NCBI RefSeq assembly: GCF_036345175.1 | Contig: NZ_CP107780.1 | Span: 8,246,001-8,310,000, forward strand | Direction of reading: 5' to 3' | DNA length: 64,000 nt | Origin: Streptomyces sp. NBC_00576 | Lineage (GTDB): Bacteria; Actinomycetota; Actinomycetes; Streptomycetales; Streptomycetaceae | Part shown: one piece after another, positions 8,253 to 16,376 of the stretch | Layout: each line of letters opens with the position of its first letter | Position numbering within the stretch: position 1 is the stretch's first letter | The notes under the pieces: generated by a model | What the model saw: only the letters and a program-made list of their open reading frames with translations | Database searches by the model: none | Told to the model about the DNA's origin: nothing | Made by a program: the position numbers and the translations under genes

Positions 8253-9281
8253 TCAGACCTGGCCGGCCTTCTCCAGGGCCGAGCAGCAGGTGTCGACGAT
8301 CAGCCGCGTCACGAGGTACGGGTCGACGTTGGCGTTCGGGCGGCGGTCCTCGATGTAACCCTTGCCGTCCTGCTCGACCTGCCACGGGATACGCACCGAG
8401 GCGCCACGGTTGGAGACGCCGTACGAGTACTCGTTCCACGGGGCGGTCTCGTGCAGACCGGTGAGACGGTCGTCGATGCCGGCGCCGTAGTGCTTGACGT
8501 GGTCGAGCGGCTTCGAGCCCTCACCGAGGGACTCGCAGGCGGTGATGATCGCGTCGTAGCCCTCGCGCATCGCCTTGGTGGAGAAGTTGGTGTGCGCACC
8601 GGCGCCGTTCCAGTCGCCCTTCACCGGCTTCGGGTCCAGGGTCGCGGAGATCCCGAAGTCCTCGGCGGTGCGGTAGAGCAGCCAGCGGGCGATCCACAGC
8701 TGGTCGGAGACCTCCAGCGGGGAGACGGGGCCGACCTGGAACTCCCACTGACCGGGCATGACCTCGGCGTTGATGCCGGAGATGGCGAGACCGGCCTTGA
8801 GGCAGTTCTCCAGGTGGGCCTCGACGATCTCGCGACCGAAGATCTCGTCGGCGCCGACACCGCAGTAGTAGCCGCCCTGGGGGGCCGGGAAGCCGCCCTC
8901 AGGGAAGCCGAGCGGACGGGCGCCGTCGAAGAAGGTGTACTCCTGCTCGATGCCGAAGATCGGCTCCTGAGCGGCGAACTTCGTGGCGACCTCGGTCAGC
9001 GCGGCACGCGTGTTGGACGAGTGCGGCGTCATGTCGATGTCGAGGACCTCGCACATGACGAGGATGTCGTCGCCGCCGCGGATCGGGTCCGGGTAGGAGG
9101 AGACCGGCTTGAGCACGCGGTCCGAGGAGTGCCCCTCGGCCTGGTTCGTGGAAGACCCGTCGAAGCCCCAGATCGGCAGCTCGGCGCCCTTGGCGTCGTC
9201 GGCCAGGATCTTGGTCTTGGAGCGGAGCTTGGCCGTCGGCTCGGTGCCGTCGATCCAGATGTACTCGGCCTTGAAGGTCAC
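8253..9281 (-). CDS. glnII: Glutamine synthetase type II
   Basis: A 342-residue eukaryotic-like GSII, which makes glutamine from glutamate, ammonia and ATP in the cytosol. Characteristic motifs are WGFDGSSTNQAEG near residue 40, FGIEQEYTFF in the ATP/metal site, GPVSPLEVSDQLWIARW, and the DWNGAGAHTNFSTKAMR loop followed by RIPWQVEQDG. GSII enzymes are not adenylylated, unlike GlnA. The start is the GTG at 9281 (VTFKAEYIW), the family's conserved N-terminus, with AAGGA upstream. An upstream 11-bp-spaced GlnR-type site (9384-9421) predicts induction under nitrogen limitation. A strong terminator follows. Confidence 0.97.
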   Translation of the reverse strand: MTFKAEYIWIDGTEPTAKLRSKTKILADDAKGAELPIWGFDGSSTNQAEGHSSDRVLKPVSSYPDPIRGGDDILVMCEVLDIDMTPHSSNTRAALTEVATKFAAQEPIFGIEQEYTFFDGARPLGFPEGGFPAPQGGYYCGVGADEIFGREIVEAHLENCLKAGLAISGINAEVMPGQWEFQVGPVSPLEVSDQLWIARWLLYRTAEDFGISATLDPKPVKGDWNGAGAHTNFSTKAMREGYDAIITACESLGEGSKPLDHVKHYGAGIDDRLTGLHETAPWNEYSYGVSNRGASVRIPWQVEQDGKGYIEDRRPNANVDPYLVTRLIVDTCCSALEKAGQV

Positions 9282-9383
9282 GGGGACACATCCTTCGGGG
9301 TGGGTCTCTATGCGCACTTGCGGGTGCTGCGGTGCTGCGGCACTGAGGCACCGCGCCATTGCCCGGAAGCCTGTCAACAGGCG

Positions 9384-9421
9384 ATTTCCCGATCATTGCT
9401 CGAATGTGAACCCCGTGTTAC
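9384..9421 (-). promoter_or_regulatory. Candidate GlnR operator upstream of glnII
   Basis: Read on the minus strand: GTAAC-n6-TTCAC-n6-GCAAT-n6-GAAAT. Four half-sites with exact 11-bp periodicity follow the known GlnR pattern gTnAC-n6-GaAAC, more degenerate than the glnA site. The site lies about 100-140 nt upstream of the glnII start. Confidence 0.65.
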
Positions 9422-9568
9422 CTGGTGTTCTTGTGGCGCGTCTCACGTGGGGAGGACGGGACGGAGCCGGGGAGGGGAAACGAGGGAAAATGCCTCGGAA
9501 CTCGTATGCGAAGGGGTTGGGAGCGCGACGCAGTTGATGGGTACAAGGGGGACATGGGGGAAATGGAC

Positions 9569-9604
9569 GGGTCCTGCCACCCCTGGCCGGGAGCGACAGG
9601 ACCC
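9569..9604 (-). terminator. Hairpin after the secreted-protein gene
   Basis: GGGTCCTGCC pairs with GACAGGACCC (9569-9578 / 9595-9604), about 30 nt beyond the stop codon of the gene ending at 9635. Confidence 0.65.
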
Positions 9605-9634
9605 TTGGTCCGAGCAGGTGTCAGCGCCGGAACC

Positions 9635-10291
9635 TCACCCCACCTCTTCTATCAGCGCCCGGCGGATCAGGAACTTGCCGGGCTCGCGTACCTGCTCGAA
9701 GGCCGCGTTGTTGAGCAGAGCGCAACTGCCGGAGACCGAAGTGACCTCGACGGTCGTGGACTTGTTGTTGTCCAGGTTGGTGACGCGCAACTTGGTCCCG
9801 GCGGGGAACTGGTTGCTGGACGCGGCCGGCGCCCCGTCCTCCCCGGAGAGGGTGACGGTGGACCCGTTGCAGACCTGCTGCCCGTCGGCGGGCGCTGCGG
9901 GTGAGGCGGCCTCGGCGGGCGCTGCGGATTCACTCCGTGAGGGCTGGCCGGGCTGGCCGGGCTGGCCGGGCTGCGTGACCTGGGAGTCCTGAGCCGACTC
10001 CCCAACCACGCACCCGGACGCCTCCTGCTGGACCTTGATCTGAGCGACGACCGCGTCACGGTTGGCGATCCGGGCGGCCGACTGGGCGTCGGGGGTGGCC
10101 CGCTGGTCCGCGATGAACTTCTGGTTGTTGCCGAGGGCGGTCGCGAGCCCCTGGCAGACGGTCGAGTCGGCGGCGGTCTGTGCGGCGTTGGAGGTGGCCG
10201 CCATGGCGAATGCACCACCGCCCGCCACCACTCCGGCACCGACCAGCAGCGCGAGCTTCTTCTTCGTGCTGACAGTTCTTCTGCGCGACAT
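9635..10291 (-). CDS. Secreted protein with possible RlpA-like C-terminus
   Basis: A 218-residue exported protein. The N-terminus is basic (MSRRRTVSTKKK), with a hydrophobic core and an AMAATSNAA cleavage region. A helical segment with cysteines follows (residues about 35-95), then a Pro/Gln/Ala-rich linker (QPGQPGQPGQPS). The C-terminal ~75 residues (AGTKLRVTNLDNNKSTTVEV) resemble an RlpA-type double-psi beta-barrel, a fold of cell-wall proteins; this assignment is tentative. AGGAGG is well placed before the ATG at 10291. It is a likely envelope protein of unknown role and stands alone. Confidence 0.85.
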   Translation of the reverse strand: MSRRRTVSTKKKLALLVGAGVVAGGGAFAMAATSNAAQTAADSTVCQGLATALGNNQKFIADQRATPDAQSAARIANRDAVVAQIKVQQEASGCVVGESAQDSQVTQPGQPGQPGQPSRSESAAPAEAASPAAPADGQQVCNGSTVTLSGEDGAPAASSNQFPAGTKLRVTNLDNNKSTTVEVTSVSGSCALLNNAAFEQVREPGKFLIRRALIEEVG

Positions 10292-10388
10292 CCGCGCCTC
10301 CTGAAGAGGTAGGGGAGCGTACGTCGCTATGTACGAGATATCGAACGAGGTTGCTCAGTGGTCACCGCGGCCGCCGAAGTAACGTACG

Positions 10389-10760
10389 TCACACCGTCGG
10401 ACGCCGGGACAGTGCGTCCCGCACGGCCTCGTCCGTCCGGGCCACGACGGCACTGCCGTCATCGGCGGTGATGATGGGCCGCTGGATGAGCTTGGGATGC
10501 GCGGCGAGAGCGGCGATCCACCGCTCCCGGTCCTCCGCCTCCCGGCCCCACTCCCGCACCCCCAACTCCTTGGCGACGGCTTCCTGGGTCCGGGTGATGT
10601 CCCAGGGTTCGAGCCCGAGCCGATCGAGTACGGCACGGATCTCGGCCTCGGTGGGCAGGTCCTCCAGGTAGCGGCGGACGGTGTATTCGGCGCCCTCGGC
10701 GGCGAGCAGCGACAGGGCTCCACGGCACTTGGAGCAGGCCGGGTTGATCCAGATTTCCAT
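10389..10760 (-). CDS. ArsC/Spx-family reductase-like protein
   Basis: A 123-residue thioredoxin-fold protein of the glutaredoxin-type arsenate reductase family. The active site INPACSKCR carries the catalytic Cys. The family motif LIQRPII lies in the C-terminal half, followed by an ADDGSAVVARTDEAV segment. In the family such enzymes reduce arsenate using a thiol partner, but many chromosomal members without ars neighbours have unknown substrates, and no arsenic genes are visible here. The ATG at 10760 (MEIWINPAC) is preferred over an in-frame GTG three codons upstream because it matches the usual family start. Confidence 0.88.
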   Translation of the reverse strand: MEIWINPACSKCRGALSLLAAEGAEYTVRRYLEDLPTEAEIRAVLDRLGLEPWDITRTQEAVAKELGVREWGREAEDRERWIAALAAHPKLIQRPIITADDGSAVVARTDEAVRDALSRRPTV

Positions 10761-10889
10761 GGGGCTCACGGTACGTCAGAGGCCTCGTGGCCAGGGGCTT
10801 TTGTCAGTGCCGGGTAGTAAAATAGAAGCAGTGTTCGAGGGTGTCGCCGGGAGTTCCGGTGCCACTCTGACCGCGACAGGAGGATGCCT

Positions 10890-11198
10890 GTGCCCGCTGC
10901 CGCTCTCAAGCCGTTGCCCACCCAGTCCACCGCCAGGAGAGGGGTCGTGCTCGACCTGCCGTACGCCCCCGTGGAGAAGCGCCCGCTGCCGCCGGGCCGC
11001 CCCCGCGACTGGTACGTCACGCACAACCGCCGTCTCAAGGCGATGCGACTCGCGATCGCCCTGCTCGACTCCGGCGTCTACATGCCGAACCAGGCCCGCA
11101 ACGAAACGATCCGCAGCGCGGCGGACCTGATCGGCGTCCACCCACCGTCGGACACGACGTGCCACATGGTGCGGGCACTGATGCGTTACTCGCGCTGA
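10890..11198 (+). CDS. Conserved hypothetical protein
   Basis: A 102-residue soluble protein with a Pro-rich N-terminal third (LPYAPVEKRPLPPGRPRDW) and a predicted helical C-terminal half (RRLKAMRLAIALL, NETIRSAADLIG). The start follows from the ribosome binding site: AGGAGG at 10878-10883 abuts the in-frame ATG at 10884 with no spacing but is six nt from the GTG at 10890, which is therefore chosen. It appears restricted to streptomycetes and relatives; no domain or function is recognised. A terminator follows directly. Confidence 0.82.
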   Translation: MPAAALKPLPTQSTARRGVVLDLPYAPVEKRPLPPGRPRDWYVTHNRRLKAMRLAIALLDSGVYMPNQARNETIRSAADLIGVHPPSDTTCHMVRALMRYSR

Positions 11199-11207
11199 GT
11201 CCCGGTT

Positions 11208-11246
11208 GTGAACGCCGTCCGTCCTTGGGGGACGGGCGGCGTTCAC
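11208..11246. terminator. Hairpin terminator
   Basis: 17-bp stem with one wobble pair (11208-11224 / 11230-11246) and a 5-nt loop, immediately after the hypothetical gene and before the convergent hydrolase pseudogene. Confidence 0.85.
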
Positions 11247-11249
11247 GGT

Positions 11250-11870
11250 TCAAGGACCGGCACCGCCCCCGTCATGCCGACACGTCCCGAGTCGCGGACT
11301 CCGCCGACTCCCGGGCGCGTTGCCGCATCTCGCGCTTGAACGTTGCTCGGCCACCCAGGAGCGCGTCGGTGTCCAACCGCGGTCGTCCAGCCCGGTGAGC
11401 ACGACGTCCACGAACTCCCGTCGGTCGTCCTCGTGATCGCGGAAGCACAGCCCCAAGAAGTGGTCCGCGTCGCCGACCTCAAGACGTGTGAACTGCGCAC
11501 GCCTCGCCAACGCATCCGCGACGGCGTCCGTCACCTCGGCCGGAATGACGTGATCCGCGCCCGGAACCACCAGCACCGCCCGCCCCTCGTACGCACGCAG
11601 CGTGTCCAGCGCGAGCGCCCCGCGCCAACTCCCTGGCGTCCGGATCAACTCGCTGAAGCGACCGTCCCCCTCACCGAACGGCACGTCCCACGCCTCGGCG
11701 CCGTACACGGCAGGCGCGCACAACCCCAGGGCGGCGACCCGTTCCCCGTAGTGCCCGGCGAGATCCGCCACCGTCTGCCCACTCATGCTGAACCCCACCA
11801 GCACGAGAGGACTGTCCAGTCACGCGCGACGAACTCGGCGAGCAGTGGCACCAGCCGTTCCTTGAGAAAG
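11250..11870 (-). pseudogene. Alpha/beta hydrolase remnant, truncated and frameshifted
   Basis: The minus-strand frame ending at 11250 encodes the core and C-terminal part of an alpha/beta hydrolase: nucleophile elbow LVGFSMSGQ, the acid strand VLVVPGADHVIP and the catalytic His region GDADHFLG. Upstream, the expected preceding sequence (LKERLVPLLAEFVARD) is in another frame and joins near 11818-11825, indicating a small indel. Before that, a TGA blocks the frame and the first ~70 residues of the fold are missing. The C-terminal ~40 residues also look out of family. A non-functional relic is the simplest reading; a sequencing error could explain the frameshift but not the missing N-terminus. 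Confidence 0.65.
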
Positions 11871-12143
11871 GAAGCAGCTCACTCATCCGCCCATTCACTC
11901 ACGCCACTGGCATCACTCACCTCCCGCACGCAGAAAAGCGGATGCGCAGCCTCCCCCCGCATCCCTACGCTGGGACACGTACAGCGAAGCCGTCCACACC
12001 GCTTCCCGCCGGACAGGCACCACTCGTGGGACTCGGGGCTACTCTCTACGCACCGACGGACGCCCACCCCAAGCGCCCCGTCGGCATGCACCGTCACGTA
12101 CGTCACCGCTCAGCCACCCACGCCACTCGCAAGGAGTCCCGTC

Positions 12144-12401
12144 ATGGGCACCTTGATCATTTCCGCGACCGTCGTTCTGGTCATCATGGGCTTCGACAAC
12201 AGCGTCCTGTGGCTCGCCGCCGCCGGCCTGCTCTTCGTCTACTTCCGCTACGGCCGCACGGGGAGCGGTACGGCGGCACCCTCGTCCGGGGGCAGCAGCC
12301 CGGCCGCCGGTTCCTCGCCCGCCAACTACCGCGCCTACCGCCAGCGCCGCGACCAGCAGGCCAAGTGGGAGCGCCGCTACCGCCGCGAGCGGGGCCAGTA
12401 G
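12144..12401 (+). CDS. Small single-pass membrane protein
   Basis: An 85-residue protein starting at the ATG at 12144, with AAGGAG 7 nt upstream. Two short hydrophobic stretches (residues about 2-15 and 20-34) form one or two membrane segments. A Ser/Gly/Ala-rich linker and a strongly basic C-terminal tail (YRQRRDQQAKWERRYRRERG) follow, probably facing the cytoplasm. No family function is known. It is convergent with pspAB, sharing a terminator; a link to membrane stress is only positional. Confidence 0.85.
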   Translation: MGTLIISATVVLVIMGFDNSVLWLAAAGLLFVYFRYGRTGSGTAAPSSGGSSPAAGSSPANYRAYRQRRDQQAKWERRYRRERGQ

Positions 12402-12428
12402 GACCAGCGGGACCAGCGGGAGGGGAAC

Positions 12429-12461
12429 GTGCCCTCGGTCCGTTTCAGAGACCGGGGGCAC
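12429..12461. terminator. Hairpin between convergent genes
   Basis: 12-bp stem with one wobble pair (12429-12440 / 12450-12461). Its right arm overlaps the last codons of pspAB. Confidence 0.65.
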
Positions 12462-13071
12462 CCCACACCGGAAACCACCGACCCAGGTCCTCCTCCATCC
12501 GCAGATCACCGACGAGCGCGGCCCGCACCTGCAACTCCAGCGCGCTGTCCCGCCGCTGACCGCCACCTCCAGGTCCCCCGACGCTCTCGGTCAGCGGCGA
12601 GAAGGGATAGAAGGTCCCGCGCTTGTAGAGATAGACAAGCCCGAGCCGCCGCGAACCCGCACCGCCACCCTCGCTCGCCGCATCCTCGAACCCGACCACC
12701 GAACACAACAACTGAGGCCCGAACCCACCAGCCTCCAACGCACTGTTGACCGCGTGCAGATCCCCGACGAGCGCCGGCAGATCCTCCGGCCCGCGCCGCG
12801 ACACCAGCCACGAGTACCCGTACTCGTCCCGGACCAGCTCGACAGGCGGCCCGGTCCGCTCCGCATCCGCGTCGAGCAGCGCCTGGACCTCCTTGCGTAC
12901 CTCGTCGAAGGCCGCGCCCTCCACCGTGGCGAAGCACACCGCACCCCCGCCGGTGGGTGTGAAGCCGGCCGCGGCCTGGAGGGTCACCGCGGCCGACGGC
13001 AGCCCGAAGAGCCGGTCGAGATCAGGCACGACGGGCTTGGTGCGCCCCAGCAGAATGTCCAGCAACCCCAT
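12445..13071 (-). CDS. pspAB: PspA-associated protein PspAB
   Basis: A 208-residue cytosolic protein matching the actinobacterial PspAB family (MGLLDILLGRTKPV start; FATVEGAAFDEVRKEVQALL; YGYSWLVSRR; LVYLYKRGTFYPFSP). PspAB accompanies HtpX-type membrane proteases and belongs to the phage-shock-like envelope stress repertoire; its biochemical activity is not established. TTGGAG precedes the ATG at 13071. It lies 29 nt downstream of the htpX gene in a two-gene operon. PspA and PspAA themselves are encoded about 42 kb away in this window. Confidence 0.9.
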   Translation of the reverse strand: MGLLDILLGRTKPVVPDLDRLFGLPSAAVTLQAAAGFTPTGGGAVCFATVEGAAFDEVRKEVQALLDADAERTGPPVELVRDEYGYSWLVSRRGPEDLPALVGDLHAVNSALEAGGFGPQLLCSVVGFEDAASEGGGAGSRRLGLVYLYKRGTFYPFSPLTESVGGPGGGGQRRDSALELQVRAALVGDLRMEEDLGRWFPVWGAPGL

Positions 13072-13100
13072 ACAGGCACTCCAAGCCTCGCCGATCCTCG

Positions 13101-14021
13101 TTACTTCCCGGAGCCGGGAGCCGCCGCCTCGCCCAACTCGCCGGAGATCCGCCCCAGCTGTTCGATCCGTTGCTCCAGGCTGGGATGGGTGGAGAAGTAC
13201 CGCGCCAGGCCCGGCTCCTTGCCGAGGGCGGGCGTGAAGTAGAACGCGTTGAAAGCCTGCGCGGTCCGTAGATCCTTCGACGGGATCCGCGCGATGTCGC
13301 CGGAGACCTTGGTGAGGGCGGAAGCCAGTGCCGAGGGCCGCCCGGTGAGCAGCGCGGCGGAGCGGTCGGCGGCCAGTTCCCGGTACCGGGACAGGGCACG
13401 GATCAGCAGGAAGCTGATCGTGTACACGGCCGCGGAGACGCCCATCACCGCCATGAAGACGACGGCGGTGTTCTGGTCCCGTCGGCCCCCGCCGAACAGC
13501 TGCGAGTAGAACGCGAACCGCACGATGAGCCCGGCGATGACGCCGAGGAAGGACGCGACGGTGATCACGGCGACATCCTTGTGCGCGACATGGGACAGCT
13601 CGTGCGCGAGGACACCCTCCAGCTCATCCGGTTCCAGCCGCCGCAGCAGCCCCGTGGTCACGCACACCACGGCGTGATCGGCGTTCCGCCCGGTCGCGAA
13701 CGCGTTCGGCATATCCATGTCCGAGACGGCGACCACCGGCTTGGGCAGGTCGGCCATGGCACACAGTCGGTCGATCACCCCGTGGAGCTGCGGATACTCC
13801 TCCCGCTCCACGACCCGCCCGCGCATCGCGAACAGGGCGACCCGGTCGGAGAACCAGTACTGCGCGGCGAGGAACCCCGCCGCGACCACCACGACCAGCA
13901 CCCAGGACTTCAGCAGCACGATCAACGCGGCGACGAAGGCCACGTACAGCAATCCGAGCAGAAACAGCGTGACCGTCATCCGCACGGTCAGTCGCCGATC
14001 GCTCCGCATCCGGCTCGACAT
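13101..14021 (-). CDS. htpX: M48-family membrane metalloprotease HtpX
   Basis: A 306-residue zinc protease of the cytoplasmic membrane that in other bacteria degrades misfolded membrane proteins. Two N-terminal TM segments (LFLLGLLYVAFVAALIVLL; VLVVVVAAGFLAAQYWF) precede the HEXXH active site (LEGVLAHELSHVAH). Further TM segments follow, then the Glu ligand in SRYRELAADRSAALL and the C-terminal STHPSLEQRIEQL. The start is placed at the ATG at 14021 (MSSRMRSDRR); an ATG two codons upstream (14027) is equally likely. It is the first gene of the htpX-pspAB pair. Confidence 0.93.
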   Translation of the reverse strand: MSSRMRSDRRLTVRMTVTLFLLGLLYVAFVAALIVLLKSWVLVVVVAAGFLAAQYWFSDRVALFAMRGRVVEREEYPQLHGVIDRLCAMADLPKPVVAVSDMDMPNAFATGRNADHAVVCVTTGLLRRLEPDELEGVLAHELSHVAHKDVAVITVASFLGVIAGLIVRFAFYSQLFGGGRRDQNTAVVFMAVMGVSAAVYTISFLLIRALSRYRELAADRSAALLTGRPSALASALTKVSGDIARIPSKDLRTAQAFNAFYFTPALGKEPGLARYFSTHPSLEQRIEQLGRISGELGEAAAPGSGK

Positions 14022-14335
14022 CCGCATCACCCCGCCAGTCAGGCACTCGCCCCACTGCCCAGTGTGCACCCGCCCCGTCCCATGAAGCGGTCGCGGTCGG
14101 TCCTGGGGCCGGCAAAGCTCAGCCCTTGATGCCGGCCTCCCACCTCTGTCTGTGCAGGGCGGCCCCCTCGGCCAGCCGCCGCGCCGCCACTTCGCCGCCC
14201 CTGATGTCCTCGCGCATGCCCGCCCCTGGTTCAGCCTGCCGGATCGCGTGATGGTAGGCCGGGAGCCGGCCGCCGGTCGCGCGATTAACGGGCGGCCGGC
14301 AACTCACTCCGGTGGAGCTGATACGGAGGGTGCGA
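14022..14335. other. Intergenic region without a confident gene
   Basis: 314 nt between htpX and the small membrane protein gene. A 62-codon minus-strand frame (14119-14307) has coding-like composition (MREDIRGGEVAARRLAEG) but no ribosome binding site or recognisable family. It may be a small or decayed gene. Confidence 0.5.
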
Positions 14336-14593
14336 CTAGTAGGGAGTCCGGAAGTTCGCGTATCCCAGCAGCAGGATCACCGCGGCCACGCACCCCAGTA
14401 CGATCGCCGTCGATACCCACGACGACCGACGCGGTCCCGAGTGCTCGGGCTCCCCCCGGAACGGCACCGGCTCCGGCGGGTTCTCCTTCCACCGCGCGGC
14501 CAGCATCCGGGCCCGTGCGGAGGGCTCCTTGTGCTCGGCGTTGTCGGCCCACCTGACGTCGAACTCCCGCTCCACGTCGTCCTGTTCGGACAT
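14336..14593 (-). CDS. Small C-terminal-anchored membrane protein
   Basis: An 85-residue protein with a charged cytosolic N-terminal part (EQDDVEREFDVRWADN, ARARMLAARWKENPPEP) and one C-terminal TM helix (TAIVLGCVAAVILLLGYANF), so probably tail-anchored. GAGAGAGG lies before the ATG at 14593. It is found between htpX and glnA. Its function is unknown, and it probably has its own promoter given the glnA terminator upstream. Confidence 0.85.
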   Translation of the reverse strand: MSEQDDVEREFDVRWADNAEHKEPSARARMLAARWKENPPEPVPFRGEPEHSGPRRSSWVSTAIVLGCVAAVILLLGYANFRTPY

Positions 14594-14717
14594 CCCCGTT
14601 CCCTCTCTCATCTCTCGCTCGAACAACCGTCTGGACAATAGGTAAGGATGATCTCGTGACTGCGGGCCGTCTGTGAAGCGGGAAAAGATTTCGATCGGCC
14701 CAACAGTCCAAACACAG

Positions 14718-14747
14718 CAGGGCCGCCCCCTCGCGGGGACGGCCCTG
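14718..14747 (-). terminator. glnA terminator hairpin
   Basis: 13-bp stem with one mismatch (14718-14730 / 14735-14747) and a TCGC loop, about 22 nt beyond the glnA stop codon. Confidence 0.85.
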
Positions 14748-14769
14748 AAACGCTGGTGAGGCGGGTCGA

Positions 14770-16179
14770 TCACACGTCGAAGTACAGCTCGAACTCGTGC
14801 GGGTGCGGACGCAGCTGCAGGGGTGCGATCTCGTTCGTGCGCTTGAAGTCGATCCACGTCTCGATCAGGTCAGGCGTGAACACGTCGCCCTGGAGGAGGA
14901 ACTCGTGGTCGCGCTCGAGGGAGTCGAGGACGGCCGGGAGGGAGGTCGGGACCTGTGCCACGCTCGCGTGCTCCTCGGGAGCCAGCTCGTACAGGTCCTT
15001 GTCGATCGGCTCGGCCGGCTCGATCTTGTTCTTGATGCCGTCCAGGCCCGCAAGGAGCAGGGCCGAGAAGGCGAGGTACGGGTTGCCGGAGGAGTCGGGC
15101 GCGCGGAACTCGACGCGCTTGGCCTTCGGGTTGGAACCCGTGATCGGGATACGCATGGCCGCGGAGCGGTTGCGCTGCGAGTACACCAGGTTGATCGGCG
15201 CCTCGAAGCCCGGGACCAGGCGGTGGTACGAGTTCACCGTCGGGTTGGTGAAGGCGAGCAGCGACGGGGCGTGCTTGAGGATGCCGCCGATGTAGTAGCG
15301 GGCGGTGTCCGACAGGCCCGCGTAACCGGCCTCGTCGTAGAAGAGCGGCTGACCGCCCGTCCACAGCGACTGGTGGACGTGCATGCCCGAGCCGTTGTCA
15401 CCGAAGATCGGCTTCGGCATGAAGGTCGCGGTCTTGCCGTTGCGCCACGCCACGTTCTTCACGATGTACTTGAAGAGCTGGAGGTCGTCGGCCGCGGCGA
15501 GCAGCGTGTTGAACTTGTAGTTGATCTCGGCCTGGCCGGCGGTGCCCACCTCGTGGTGCTGGCGCTCGACCTGGAGGCCGGAGTTGGCCAGCTCCAGGGA
15601 GATCTCGGCACGCAGGTCGGCGAAGTGGTCGACCGGCGGGGTCGGGAAGTACCCGCCCTTGTAGCGGACCTTGTAGCCGCGGTTGTTCTCGACCGCACCG
15701 GTGTTCCAGGCGCCGGCCTCGGAGTCGATGTGGTAGAAGGACTCGTTCGCGCCGGTCGCGAAGCGCACGCTGTCGAAGACGTAGAACTCGGCCTCGGGAC
15801 CGAAGTACGCGGTGTCCGCGATACCGGTCGACGCCAGGTACGCCTCCGCCTTCTTGGCCACGTTGCGCGGGTCACGGGAGTACTGCTCGCCCGTGATCGG
15901 GTCGTGGATGAAGAAGTTGATGTTGACCGTCTTGTCCTTGCGGAACGGGTCGACCCGCGCCGTGGACAGGTCGGCGCGGAGCGCCATGTCGGACTCGTGG
16001 ATGGCCTGGAAGCCGCGGATCGAGGAGCCGTCGAAGGCAAGTTCCTCGTCCGGGTCGAAGGCCGTCGCCGGCAGCGTGAAGTGCTGCATCACACCCGGCA
16101 GATCGCAGAAGCGGACGTCGACGAACTTGACGTCCTCGTCCGCGATGTACTTCTTGGCCTCGTCGGCGTTCTGGAACAT
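14770..16179 (-). CDS. glnA: Glutamine synthetase type I
   Basis: A 469-residue GSI-beta subunit, which as a dodecamer makes glutamine from glutamate, ammonia and ATP. Family motifs are FDGSSIRGFQAIHESDM, the metal/ATP site FGPEAEFYVFDS, KPIFGDNGSGMHVHQSLW, NRSAAMRIPI and the adenylylation site DKDLYEL with Tyr397, so activity is probably controlled by GlnE. A strong GGAGGAG precedes the ATG at 16179. A GlnR operator overlaps the -35 region (16277-16314) ahead of a TAAGGT -10 (16261-16266), predicting activation when nitrogen is scarce. Both GS types are thus present within 8 kb. Confidence 0.98.
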   Translation of the reverse strand: MFQNADEAKKYIADEDVKFVDVRFCDLPGVMQHFTLPATAFDPDEELAFDGSSIRGFQAIHESDMALRADLSTARVDPFRKDKTVNINFFIHDPITGEQYSRDPRNVAKKAEAYLASTGIADTAYFGPEAEFYVFDSVRFATGANESFYHIDSEAGAWNTGAVENNRGYKVRYKGGYFPTPPVDHFADLRAEISLELANSGLQVERQHHEVGTAGQAEINYKFNTLLAAADDLQLFKYIVKNVAWRNGKTATFMPKPIFGDNGSGMHVHQSLWTGGQPLFYDEAGYAGLSDTARYYIGGILKHAPSLLAFTNPTVNSYHRLVPGFEAPINLVYSQRNRSAAMRIPITGSNPKAKRVEFRAPDSSGNPYLAFSALLLAGLDGIKNKIEPAEPIDKDLYELAPEEHASVAQVPTSLPAVLDSLERDHEFLLQGDVFTPDLIETWIDFKRTNEIAPLQLRPHPHEFELYFDV

Positions 16180-16260
16180 CCAGCTCCTCCTACTCCCGGC
16201 CGTCCGTGCCGGGGTGGTAGTTCGTTCGTGCGGCCAGTGCGGTGGCACACGTTGGATCCG

Positions 16261-16314
16261 ACCTTAGGGACAGGTGGTTTCTCAGGCATGACCCATTTGT
16301 TTCGACCAAGTTAA
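16261..16314 (-). promoter_or_regulatory. glnA promoter with GlnR operator
   Basis: On the minus strand: TTAAC-n6-GAAAC-n6-GTCAT-n6-GAAAC (16277-16314), four half-sites at exact 11-bp spacing matching the GlnR consensus gTnAC-n6-GaAAC closely. A TAAGGT -10-like hexamer lies 10 nt downstream (16261-16266). It is the stronger of the two GlnR sites in the window. Confidence 0.85.
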
Positions 16315-16376
16315 CCGGACCTCGGCCGTGCGACCCACCTGTACGTATCGAAAATCGCGCGCAGTACGGTGGTCGG

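Larger units (their letters stand above)
9282..9634. other. Intergenic region upstream of glnII
   Basis: 353 nt between glnII and the secreted-protein gene. It contains the candidate GlnR operator, a TTGACA-like element on the minus strand at 9372-9377, and a terminator hairpin at 9569-9604. No gene is supported. Confidence 0.7.

Noticed and set aside
14119..14307. 62-codon minus-strand ORF before the small membrane protein gene
   Set aside because: No ribosome binding site or known family; recorded only as a possibility in the intergenic entry.
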